DNA of 44,661 nucleotides from Psychrobacter sp. (GTDB taxonomy: Bacteria; Pseudomonadota; Gammaproteobacteria; Pseudomonadales; Moraxellaceae): positions 1-44,661 of the forward strand of contig JARIDJ010000014.1 of the NCBI GenBank assembly GCA_029267175.1, read 5' to 3'. The position numbers and the translations under genes were made by a program. Positions 14,976-23,700 of the stretch are shown piece by piece (position 1 is the first letter of the stretch; each line of letters starts with the position of its first letter). A model generated the notes under the pieces. It worked only from the letters and a program-made list of their open reading frames with translations, searched no databases and was not told where the DNA came from.

Positions 14976-17195
14976 CTAAGCATTTGGCAGGGTAATAATA
15001 AAGCGTGTCATTTGACCAAATTTACTATTAATGTTGAGGCTGCCACCGCATTCTTTGATTTGCGCTTTGATAACATCCAAACCAACACCGCGACCTCCAT
15101 CCTCATCGCTCTCCTCTTTGGTAGAGAACCCAGAAGAGAACAGCTGCTTGAGTAGATCTCCACGGCCAAGTTGTGTAGCCTCTTCATTACTAAAACGTCC
15201 GGTATCTACAAGTTTATTGCGTATTGCTTCGTAATCAATACCTTGACCATCGTCCTCTAAAGTAATAGTAAAGTTTTGATCGCTATTTTGCATTTCAATA
15301 TCAATATTACCTACAGCCGACTTGCCTGCAAGCTCACGAGTCGATGAATCCTCTATGCCATGTACGATAGCGTTTCTTAGCAATTGTACAGTAATAGTTT
15401 TGACTGGCTTTTTCAGACGCTCAGGTATTTTTACTTGACTAAGAGTTTGACTGCTCAACTGTACACGCTTATTTTGTCTTATCGCGATGTCTTGCGCAAA
15501 ATCTCTATAATAAGCTAAATAGTCATCGTCAGTGTCATCACTTAGATCGATATCATTGCCTTCTTCAATATCATTAGCATCAAATATTTTATGCTTTGCT
15601 TGACTAGTCTCATGAGCCATCGCTGCATTAGCTACTAAAAGCTCGTTACTGCTCTCTACAGTAGATGAGCTTGTAGATTGAGTGTTAGGTGAGAGTGATA
15701 GGTTAATCCGTTTACCTAAAGTCTCAATAGTATTAGACAAACTGAGTAAGTCATCTAAATGCACAGCTAATGGTAAAAAGTCATTACCAGCTAGCTCCCC
15801 TTGGTTTTGTAGAGCCTGTAGCTTATCTTCAGCATCCGAGGCAATCTTAGTAAAGCTATGTAATTTTAACGCTGAAGCTTCGCCTTTTAGATTATGAATA
15901 TCACGATAGATAGCATTTAGTTTACCTTCTAGCTCATATTGCGAGCTGCCAGGATTTTTTAATACGTTATTGATTTTTTCGATATGCTGCTTGGTATTGC
16001 TGATAAATTCGTTAATTACTTTAGGTTTAACGTTTAGAATAGTCGTTAACATCTCAATCTGCATATCATTCTGTGAGCGCTCTTTTTCTAAGCGCTGCTC
16101 TAGATAAACAGCGTCTGAGACGTCATTGACGTTGACCAAGATATGAACAATATTCTTACCTTCGTAAACTCGCGAAAACTTAAAGTCTAAGTAGCGATTG
16201 TCCGTAGTTTGGCTGTTTGCATTATTATGCAGCATCACTTTATGCAACGGATTTAGTGAATCAACGAGCTTTTCTTTGACACGAGGATTATATAACTGCT
16301 CGATAAATTTTTGGGTAGTACTCAAATCTTTATCAGAGATACGGCCACGCAATACGTCAGTAAAGTTTTGCCCCGCCAAATCACTGCTACCAATAATATT
16401 AGTTAGTGCTCGAGAGTGCTGTTGACCAATGTTTAAGTCCTGATCTAACAAAAATAGACCGGTATTGACCGTTTCCATAATCTCTTGAGTTTCGCGTCGA
16501 GCGGCCAAAGCTTCGGCATCTGTGTCACGTAAGCGGCGGACAAAGAAGAAGACGAAAATCAAGAAGTATGCCAAGATAGCGGCAACCCCTAATATCTGAA
16601 TCAAGCGAATAGTATTAGCTTGACGCTCAGCACTGGTAAAGACGTCGTCAGTCAACCGATCTAACGAGTCGTTGATCAGCAAGCTTGAAGTCTTTGCTTG
16701 CTCAACGGCTTGAGTCAACTCGTCATCAGAGTCAACCATGATATTATCAGCATCTTTTAAATAGCTTTGAATCTTTGGCTCTAGCAGTTGCCACTGCTCA
16801 TTAGCAGCAACAATATCCGCTCGGGCATTATTATCAATGCTTGGCAAATCATAGCTATTGCCATTAGCATCTACGATAGTATCGCCTTGTTCAATGGCAT
16901 TGATAGAAGTCGTAATCTGTTCTGTATTTTGGGTTAGACGCTCCAGTACTCGCTGAATATGCGGAGAATTAGTATCCTCACCATAACTGTTATCTAAATC
17001 AAAAAGATCTTTGATTACTGCTTGCGCATTATTAGCCACTTGGTTGGTTTGAGCGATTAAAACGGTATTTCTTTCAAGTAAGCTTGAGGTATAAAAAGTA
17101 AAAGCTAGCAAAGCACCGATAAGTGTCAAAAACAGTGCAATTGAAACGATTAGACCTTGATAGCGCTTATTATCGATATTATTTACGGTTGCCAT
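14976..17195 (-). CDS. Membrane-bound CheA-like histidine kinase (PAS-HPt-HATPase, no CheW domain)
   Basis: Sensor kinase of 739 aa. A first membrane helix (about residues 13-36) and a second (about 200-219) enclose a largely helical periplasmic segment of about 160 residues. A PAS-like domain follows (about 236-365). The phosphotransfer region contains IHNLKGEA with the predicted phospho-His H434, as in CheA P1. The ATP-binding domain has an N-box LLRNAIVHGIE (605-615), DDGQGID (648-654) and GRGVGLDVI (701-709), all of CheA type rather than classical HisKA type. The protein ends right after the ATPase, so there is no CheW-like P5 domain, and it has its own sensor segment. A Ser/Thr/Asp-rich linker spans about 503-560. 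It starts 11 bp after the solute-binding lipoprotein gene. Confidence 0.85.
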   Translation of the reverse strand: MATVNNIDNKRYQGLIVSIALFLTLIGALLAFTFYTSSLLERNTVLIAQTNQVANNAQAVIKDLFDLDNSYGEDTNSPHIQRVLERLTQNTEQITTSINAIEQGDTIVDANGNSYDLPSIDNNARADIVAANEQWQLLEPKIQSYLKDADNIMVDSDDELTQAVEQAKTSSLLINDSLDRLTDDVFTSAERQANTIRLIQILGVAAILAYFLIFVFFFVRRLRDTDAEALAARRETQEIMETVNTGLFLLDQDLNIGQQHSRALTNIIGSSDLAGQNFTDVLRGRISDKDLSTTQKFIEQLYNPRVKEKLVDSLNPLHKVMLHNNANSQTTDNRYLDFKFSRVYEGKNIVHILVNVNDVSDAVYLEQRLEKERSQNDMQIEMLTTILNVKPKVINEFISNTKQHIEKINNVLKNPGSSQYELEGKLNAIYRDIHNLKGEASALKLHSFTKIASDAEDKLQALQNQGELAGNDFLPLAVHLDDLLSLSNTIETLGKRINLSLSPNTQSTSSSTVESSNELLVANAAMAHETSQAKHKIFDANDIEEGNDIDLSDDTDDDYLAYYRDFAQDIAIRQNKRVQLSSQTLSQVKIPERLKKPVKTITVQLLRNAIVHGIEDSSTRELAGKSAVGNIDIEMQNSDQNFTITLEDDGQGIDYEAIRNKLVDTGRFSNEEATQLGRGDLLKQLFSSGFSTKEESDEDGGRGVGLDVIKAQIKECGGSLNINSKFGQMTRFIITLPNA

Positions 17196-17206
17196 CTCTA
17201 AAATCC

Positions 17207-18076
17207 TTAATTCAATTGCTTAGTAGGAGTAGATTCTTTTTTAGTGGTGGGCTCTGATGACCCTAACCAACGCTCTTCGATCTCTTTAAAAACCCCTTTT
17301 GCTTTAAGCTTGGTAATACCTTCATTAATAGTGTTAATCAATTGAGTATTCTCTTTTGCCATTAATATTACTTGTTGCGCTGATGGCGCATCATCCGCTT
17401 CATAAGGAACAATGGTCACTTTATGTTCAGGGTAGCCTTTGATCACATATTGAATGACCGGCAAGTCGTACAACAGCACATCAGTCTCACCTTGTACTAA
17501 GTCCTGATAAGCCAAAAACATAGTCGGTCTTGAGACTAGCTCAACCGAATCGCCCATCTCCTTCAAAGTATCTTCTTCTTTAGAGCCTTCTAAAGTACCG
17601 GTTCTTAGGCCTTTTATGTCCTCCAGACCTTTTATATCATGCTTACCTTCTAGATACATAATAGTAGCTGGGTTAAAGAAATAAGGCTGAGATAGACCAT
17701 ATCTAATATTTCGATCGTCTTTATAAGAGATACCAGAAATAGCTAAGTCGCGTTCTCCTGATTCCACACTATCGAACATTCTTTGCCAAGTTTCTGTATA
17801 AAACTCAACCTTAAATCCCTGTTCTTCACCTATAGCTCTTATAGAATCAACATCAGTACCCTGTAAGTTGCCATAATCATCTTTGAATGAAAAAGGTGGT
17901 AAATCGCCAGTCATAACTACTTTTAGAGTAGGAGCAGAATCAGGCAATTTACTAACAAAATTATCGCCTGGTCTACTGATTTCAGCTGCTGCACTATTTT
18001 CTTGATTAGCAGAGTTATTGCAGCCAAGAATACCGACACTCATTATTAAGGGAAGTATTTGATATAAAGATTTCAT
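17207..18076 (-). CDS. Solute-binding lipoprotein (SBP family 3) leading the kinase operon
   Basis: Periplasmic-binding-type lipoprotein of 289 aa. The signal peptide ends at lipobox ILGC (Cys19), followed by Asn-Asn, consistent with outer-membrane or non-retained location. The family 3 fold is clear: VVMTGDLPPFSFKD, GNLQGTDVDSIRAIGEEQ, the DLAISGISYKDDRN block and LRTGTLEGSKEEDTL. Such proteins usually bind amino acids for ABC uptake, but no permease or ATPase gene is nearby. Being first in an operon with a transmembrane kinase, it is more likely a ligand-presenting sensor subunit. The last about 15 residues are a Thr/Lys/Glu-rich tail. The operon promoter should lie in 18077-18330. Confidence 0.88.
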   Translation of the reverse strand: MKSLYQILPLIMSVGILGCNNSANQENSAAAEISRPGDNFVSKLPDSAPTLKVVMTGDLPPFSFKDDYGNLQGTDVDSIRAIGEEQGFKVEFYTETWQRMFDSVESGERDLAISGISYKDDRNIRYGLSQPYFFNPATIMYLEGKHDIKGLEDIKGLRTGTLEGSKEEDTLKEMGDSVELVSRPTMFLAYQDLVQGETDVLLYDLPVIQYVIKGYPEHKVTIVPYEADDAPSAQQVILMAKENTQLINTINEGITKLKAKGVFKEIEERWLGSSEPTTKKESTPTKQLN

Positions 18077-18419
18077 GATTTATCCTTAAAACTCAATAAT
18101 ATTAAAAATCCTAAAAGCCAACTATTAGAAAGATAGAGCAACAATTTGTTATTATGATTTATACAATAAAACACATTGATAATACTTAAGTAAGTTTGTA
18201 ATTACAATATATAAGTTCTTATCAGTATAAAAGATATTTATCACTTCATTTAAAGTGGCGTTACCCCTATCCGTTCTTCAGTAGTTAAGAATAATAAACA
18301 GAAGCTGAAACAAAGAAATATAAAGCTCTTTAAGACAAAAAAATCATCTATAGATATAAACCTATAGACGATTTTTAATAAATTACTATATTTTTACTTT
18401 TTAGTAGGCGAGTAAATTA
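18077..18419. other. AT-rich intergenic region upstream of the kinase operon
   Basis: About 343 bp between two minus-strand units. The right end holds the terminator of the efflux gene (18335-18376). The left and centre should carry the promoter of the five-gene signalling operon. Several TATA-like boxes occur in minus orientation, but none pairs with a good -35 at standard spacing, which may mean an activator-dependent promoter. Confidence 0.45.
18335..18376 (-). terminator. Terminator of the Bcr/CflA-type efflux gene
   Basis: A hairpin with TCTATAG / CTATAGA core and an extended AAATC / GATTT base, with one mismatch. On the minus strand it is followed by a run of T. It is about 45 bp downstream of the efflux gene stop. 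Confidence 0.7.
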
Positions 18420-19688
18420 TCACTCCACCTCATCAAGATTTAAGTTACGATCAATTTGCCAAATCAGATAACAGCCTAAACTCATGAGCGCAAACATAGC
18501 TATGCCTATTTTTAATACTGGATTGACCGGAAACAGGTTGAGTAATAAGCCACCAAAAATACCGACAGAAAACATTAGTGAGCCTTGTAAAGCGCTTGCC
18601 ATACCAGCACGGCGCTTTTGAAAAGCTAAAGCGATGGCAGAGGCGTTCGGCTGTGTCAAACCTAAGCCGGCAATACAAAAGAAAATACACCCGAGCACTA
18701 ATGGTAGCCAAGCATCTGTACCAAAAATAAGGCCAGTGACGAATAAGGCTGCTGCAGAAATCACTTGCATCATCGCCCCAAAACGCAAAATACTAAGGAT
18801 ACGAAAGCGATTGGTTAGCCATTGATTTAGCTGAGTCAAGGCGACAAAACCAGCCGCATTTAGTCCAAATAGCCAACCAAAATGAGTAGCTGATACGCCA
18901 TAAGTATCCATGATTAATTCAGAGGCAGAGCTAATATAAACGAACATCGCCCCCATCAATAATCCGCCCCCTATAGCCGGATAATTGAAGTTTTTATCCT
19001 TTAATAGATCCCAGTACTGGCTGAGCACCTCTTTAGCAGGTCGAGCATTACGGTTCTCCTGCGTCAGCGTCTCAAAGAAAAAGAACTTAGTTAGTAACAG
19101 ATTAAGCGTACCAAAAGCGGCCAAAAACCAAAAGATGGAGTGCCAGTCAAAGAACTGCAAAAACAAAGCCCCAAGAGAAGGCGCGAGAATCGGCGCTAGC
19201 CCCATTACTAAGATCATAATAGAAAAAGCTTTTGCCGTTTGTTTAGCGGTCAATCGATCGCGTATCGCCGCCCGGGTCACTACCGCGCCTACACAAGCGC
19301 CTAATGCTTGTACTGTGCGTCCGGCAAATAGTACATACTCACTACTCGTGGTCGCACAAACTATAGAGGCAACCACATACAAAGCCATACCAAAATAAAG
19401 CGGCTTGACTCGCCCTACCCGATCACTCAAAGGACCATAGATAAGCTGACCAAAAACCAAACCTACAAAATAAGCGGGCACAGAATTGGCCATAAAAGCC
19501 GTCGATACGCCAAAATCGTCGGCCATTGATGGCAAAGCAGGCAGATACATATCGATAGATAATGGCCCTACCGCTACGATAAGCCCAAGCATCATAATCC
19601 AAGCTACCGGTAGCTCTGATGAGCGCACTCTATTGGCAGCTGCTCCTTGATTAGAAGCTTTGGTGATATTAGGTTTTGGAGCAGACAT
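18420..19688 (-). CDS. Bcr/CflA-family drug-resistance MFS transporter
   Basis: Inner-membrane proton-driven efflux permease of 422 aa with about 12 predicted helices from residue 30 on. The first helix motif VGPLSIDMYLPALPSMADDFGVS is the Bcr/CflA signature, followed by GQLIYGPLSDRVGRVKPL (MFS motif A) and GRTVQALGACVGAVVTRAAIRD (motif typical of DHA1 exporters). Relatives export bicyclomycin, chloramphenicol or sulfonamide-type compounds; the true substrate is not readable. A 28-residue polar N-terminal segment precedes the first helix. It appears to be monocistronic, with terminators on both sides. Confidence 0.93.
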   Translation of the reverse strand: MSAPKPNITKASNQGAAANRVRSSELPVAWIMMLGLIVAVGPLSIDMYLPALPSMADDFGVSTAFMANSVPAYFVGLVFGQLIYGPLSDRVGRVKPLYFGMALYVVASIVCATTSSEYVLFAGRTVQALGACVGAVVTRAAIRDRLTAKQTAKAFSIMILVMGLAPILAPSLGALFLQFFDWHSIFWFLAAFGTLNLLLTKFFFFETLTQENRNARPAKEVLSQYWDLLKDKNFNYPAIGGGLLMGAMFVYISSASELIMDTYGVSATHFGWLFGLNAAGFVALTQLNQWLTNRFRILSILRFGAMMQVISAAALFVTGLIFGTDAWLPLVLGCIFFCIAGLGLTQPNASAIALAFQKRRAGMASALQGSLMFSVGIFGGLLLNLFPVNPVLKIGIAMFALMSLGCYLIWQIDRNLNLDEVE

Positions 19689-19754
19689 AGCACTTACCGT
19701 TTTGTGATATTGAAGTAATGGGAATTAAAAAAGACTAGCTACAAATTCTAGGAC

Positions 19755-19801
19755 GAAAAAAAGCAGCAGACAACCCTATATCGGACTGTCTGCTGCTTTT
19801 T
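19755..19801 (-). terminator. Terminator of the crotonase gene
   Basis: A stem of 15 bp including A/T pairs, AAAAAGCAGCAGACA / TGTCTGCTGCTTTTT, with a loop of about 14 nt and T on the minus-strand 3' side. It lies about 55 bp after the crotonase stop and 67 bp before the efflux gene start. Confidence 0.88.
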
Positions 19802-19855
19802 CAATAGTTGAACAGCGCTTAAGCTATAGCTTTCACACAATAACAACTTTAGCTG

Positions 19856-20668
19856 TTAGCGAAACTGACGTTTATCAAATACCGTACTTGCTTGCTTAGC
19901 TTTTCTAAGCGCGAGTTTACGATTGCGTCCAAGCATCAACTTTATTTGCCACATTTTTTCTTTATAAAGCGTTAATGCTGACTGATGATGCATAGCATTG
20001 ACAATCCGCTTACTAGCTAGCACTGCATCAGGGGAGCGCTGCATGAGCTCCTGTGCTAATTGCTGCGCTTGCTCAAGTGGCGTCTCATGACAATGGCTCA
20101 CTAGACCCAGCTCTTTGCCTTCGGTTGCCTCAACGATACGCGCCGTCATCGACAGCTCTTTTAGCACATCCTCACGCACCACTCCAAACGCTGATTGGGT
20201 CAGACCCATATCAGGAACCAAGCCCCACTTAGCTTCCATGATAGACAGTTTGCAATTAGGATGGCTGATGCGTACGTCGCACGCTAGCGCCAATTGCATA
20301 CCAGCACCGATACAATGACCCTCTAATACCGCAATCACTGGGACAGGTAGATCTCGCCATACTAAGCAGACGCGCTGAAACAGACTTTGTTTAGGTTTAA
20401 TCAGCTCCCATACGGCATAAAGTTGGTTCTTGGGATTATTTAAATCACCCAAATCAATACCGGCGCAAAAAGTTCCTTCGCTACCTTTGAGTATCACCGC
20501 TCGCAAGCTTTTGTCTTTATTAATATGACCTGCTACCGCAATCAGCTCATCTACCATCTTAAAGCTAAGAGCGTTTTTTTTCTGTGGACGGTTTAATGTG
20601 ACGGTCAATATATTTTGACTGACACTAACTTGTATAGTTTGATACTCATAGGCGGCGATAGCGTGCAT
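19856..20668 (-). CDS. Crotonase / enoyl-CoA hydratase family protein
   Basis: CoA-ester enzyme of 270 aa. The oxyanion-hole segments are FCAGIDL and HCIGAGMQLALACD, and the motif SIMEAKWGLVPDMGLTQ follows. The second catalytic-Glu position is kept (Glu in IMEAKW), but the first, normally Glu in the GGxxELA-type segment, is Gln (GAGMQLA). It therefore resembles the one-Glu crotonase subgroup annotated as enoyl-CoA hydratase without a proven reaction, and may be an isomerase or another CoA-ester enzyme rather than a true hydratase. The Arg/Lys-rich C-terminus (RNRKLALRKAKQ) is typical of that subgroup. It is a single gene, with a terminator after it. Confidence 0.88.
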   Translation of the reverse strand: MHAIAAYEYQTIQVSVSQNILTVTLNRPQKKNALSFKMVDELIAVAGHINKDKSLRAVILKGSEGTFCAGIDLGDLNNPKNQLYAVWELIKPKQSLFQRVCLVWRDLPVPVIAVLEGHCIGAGMQLALACDVRISHPNCKLSIMEAKWGLVPDMGLTQSAFGVVREDVLKELSMTARIVEATEGKELGLVSHCHETPLEQAQQLAQELMQRSPDAVLASKRIVNAMHHQSALTLYKEKMWQIKLMLGRNRKLALRKAKQASTVFDKRQFR

Positions 20669-20766
20669 AATAATCCCTTAAAATGATAATCGGCAAAATG
20701 AAAAACCATGCTTGCAATCATAGCAGTGTTAACTTAGCGCTACCCTAGCAATAACTGACTCTCCAT

Positions 20767-23700
20767 TCAAATCATTTTCCAGTTCATATCGTTTTCACTA
20801 AGACGATGATAATTGAGCTGCGAATAGGGCGATAAATCTAGATTTTGCAGATTATTTAGCGCCGTCATTAGATCTTCGTAGTAAGGCTTGAGCATAGCAA
20901 ACTGCGCTGGTGTGGTGTGCTGCACGTTTAATAAGCACTTATCTTCTAGGTTTTGACTAGCAAGGCGTAGCTGCGGCACACCCGTGTAGCGGCTCGCTCC
21001 CAAAATACGATGAGCAATCTGCGCCAGCATATAACGATCTCTAGCTTGCCAAGCTTGCAAAAGAGCTTCTTTTTCATCAGCGATGGTATCAAGCATCATG
21101 ATAATCAGCTTCGCCGCCAAATCCGGCTTGTTAGCAGAACGAGTCAAAGCATCTTGCCAATCCAAAATCTCTGAGACCTCAGTAGTATTGATGGCGGCTT
21201 GATGTTCTATTTTTAGTAGTTGCTGCTCTGTGGCAGGACTTTGTGCAGTAGTACTAGGCTCTAAAGCAGTCTGTGATAAGTTTCTTTGATCTAAATATCT
21301 ATAATGCGCTTGATCGTTATGACGCCCGTAATTCTCCATCGATTGCTTATCGCGTAGATTGTCACGTAAAGCATCAGGTGAATTATCCCGTAAATAATTG
21401 TCACGGATTTTTTTTAGGGATAACGGCCGTAGCACTTTTTTATCATTTTGCTTAGAGGTTGTTTTAGAGTTTTTAGAGCTACTATTATGATTCTGATTTA
21501 TGCTTAGCGGATGAGCGTCAGCATTGTAAGGGGTCAGATCAGTGAAACTAGCATTCTTTGACGCTTTGTCATTCAAGTTTGTAGATACATTGTTTATAGA
21601 AGTACGGTTGATAGCATCTTCTTTACTCTGATCATTCTCTGTAGCCGACATTCTAGTATCTAGATGAGGCACTGTGTTTGAGCGTCCAAGCCACTTTTGT
21701 AGCACTTGTAATAGCTGCGGCTGGCTAATCGGCTTACCGACATAGTCATCTATCCCACTAGCAATAAGCTTATCGCGCTCATCAGATAGACCATGGGCGG
21801 TCAGCGCAATAATCGGAATATGACTATCTGCCGCCTCTATTTTTCGGATCTGTTCGGTCGCTTCTCGTCCCGACATCCTTGGCATTTGAATATCCATAAA
21901 AATTAGATCGATATTATCATGGCTAGGGCGTACGCTATCGCTAACTGTGCTCTCAGTATTCATCAAAGCAGGAGTGGCATTCGTTACTTGCGAGCGAGCT
22001 TCTGCTTTTGAGCGCTGGGTTTTGGTTGATAGGCTTTGCGGTAGCGGCTTAGTCTTAGCATTTTTGGCCTGCTGCTTACTTATCAGCTCTATAGCCTCAA
22101 AGCCGCTATTGGCAGTGATGACATGAATACCAAGCTCGCTTAACAACGCATCTAGCACCAGCAAATTTGGCAGATGATCATCTACCGCTAACACCGTAAC
22201 CCCTTGCCAACGCGGCTCTTGCACTTGCACTAGCTGTTTTTTGCTTTGCGTATCGAGCATAGCATAAAGCTGACGCTTGTCTAACGGCTCATACAAAATA
22301 TTGGCATGATAGCGAGTTAGCAGCGCTTGATCGGCGGCGACTTGATAGCCAAATACCGCAAGCTTGCCTTGATAATGCAAACGTATTTGCTTGAGCAGCG
22401 CCATCATATCGTTTTGATTGTCGTTATCGACGATGACCCAATCCCAATAGTTGTCTTGCTCTTTTAATGACTCAAGAACGCCGGGTAAAGAATTGGCCTG
22501 AGTGAGTTTAATCGGTAGATTCTGCAAGCTAGCTTTGAGCACTTGTAAAGAGGCAGTATGATTGATCCAAACCAGCATATGAAACTCGTCACTAGCACTG
22601 GCTAGCGGCGCTAATACCGGTAGAGGAATAGTATGCCCGCCGGCAGCTTCTAACACATTGACATGGGTTGGCATCCGAAACCAAAACGTCGCACCTTTAT
22701 TAGCGATATTTTCTTGCGCGTTATCATAAAAGCCAATATCGCCGCCCATCAAACGCGTCAACTGCTTAGAGATTACTAGCCCTAGCCCTGTGCCGCCATA
22801 CTGACGGGTAATGGATGGATCGCCTTGGCTAAAGCTTTGAAAGAGCATTTTTTGATCGGTCTCGGAGATACCTTTGCCACTATCTTGCACACTGATCATC
22901 AGATAGTCATCCTGATAATCATCTAAGCTGACGCGTACTACCACATCTCCATTATCAGTGAATTTGATAGCATTACCGACTATATTGGTCAGCACTTGCT
23001 TGAGGCGTAGCGCGTCCCCTACTATCTGCATTGGCACATCGTTATAAAACAACACTGCCATCCGTAGACCCTTTTCAGCCGACACTGGCGAGAGCATATC
23101 GACTACATCATAAATAGTGCTATACAGATCAAACTCATGACGATCAAGCACCAGCTTGCCTGCTTCTATTTTGGAGAAATCTAATACATCGTTTACCAGT
23201 GCCAATAGATGCGCTGAGGACTTACGAATAGTCTGTACATACAGATCTTGTTCAGAATTTAGCTCACCATGACGAGCCAGCAAATTAATAAAGCCATCGA
23301 TACTATTAAGCGGGGTGCGCAGCTCATGACTGATATTGGCCAAAAACGCTGATTTAGCTTGACTAGTAGAGATAGCAGCATCACGAGCATTACGGATAGA
23401 GATATTCTGCATCTCCATCTCATCAAAAGCTAGACGCAAGTCATCTTCGGTTTGTTCGGCGTGATTTTTTAGCTCCTGAAAGCTACTGTGCAATCGGCGC
23501 AAGGTTCGGACTAAATCTTGCTGTAATAGATTTAATTCGCCATTAGATTCAGTCAAAATAGGCTTATATAAATTATCAACGGTAGTACGTTGTAGCTGCA
23601 AGCGTAGCTCATAGATTGGCGCAATCCAGCGCTTAGCGTAGATATTCAAACTCAGCAGCAAGATTAAGATAGTCAATAATCCGGTAATTGCTAGCGCCAT

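Noticed and set aside
13613..18076. Ordinary flagellar chemotaxis operon
   Set aside because: The kinase has its own membrane sensor and no CheW-like domain, and cheW, cheR, cheB, receptor and flagellar genes are missing around it.
17207..18076. ABC amino-acid uptake operon
   Set aside because: Only the binding protein is present; the following gene encodes a kinase, not a permease or ATPase.
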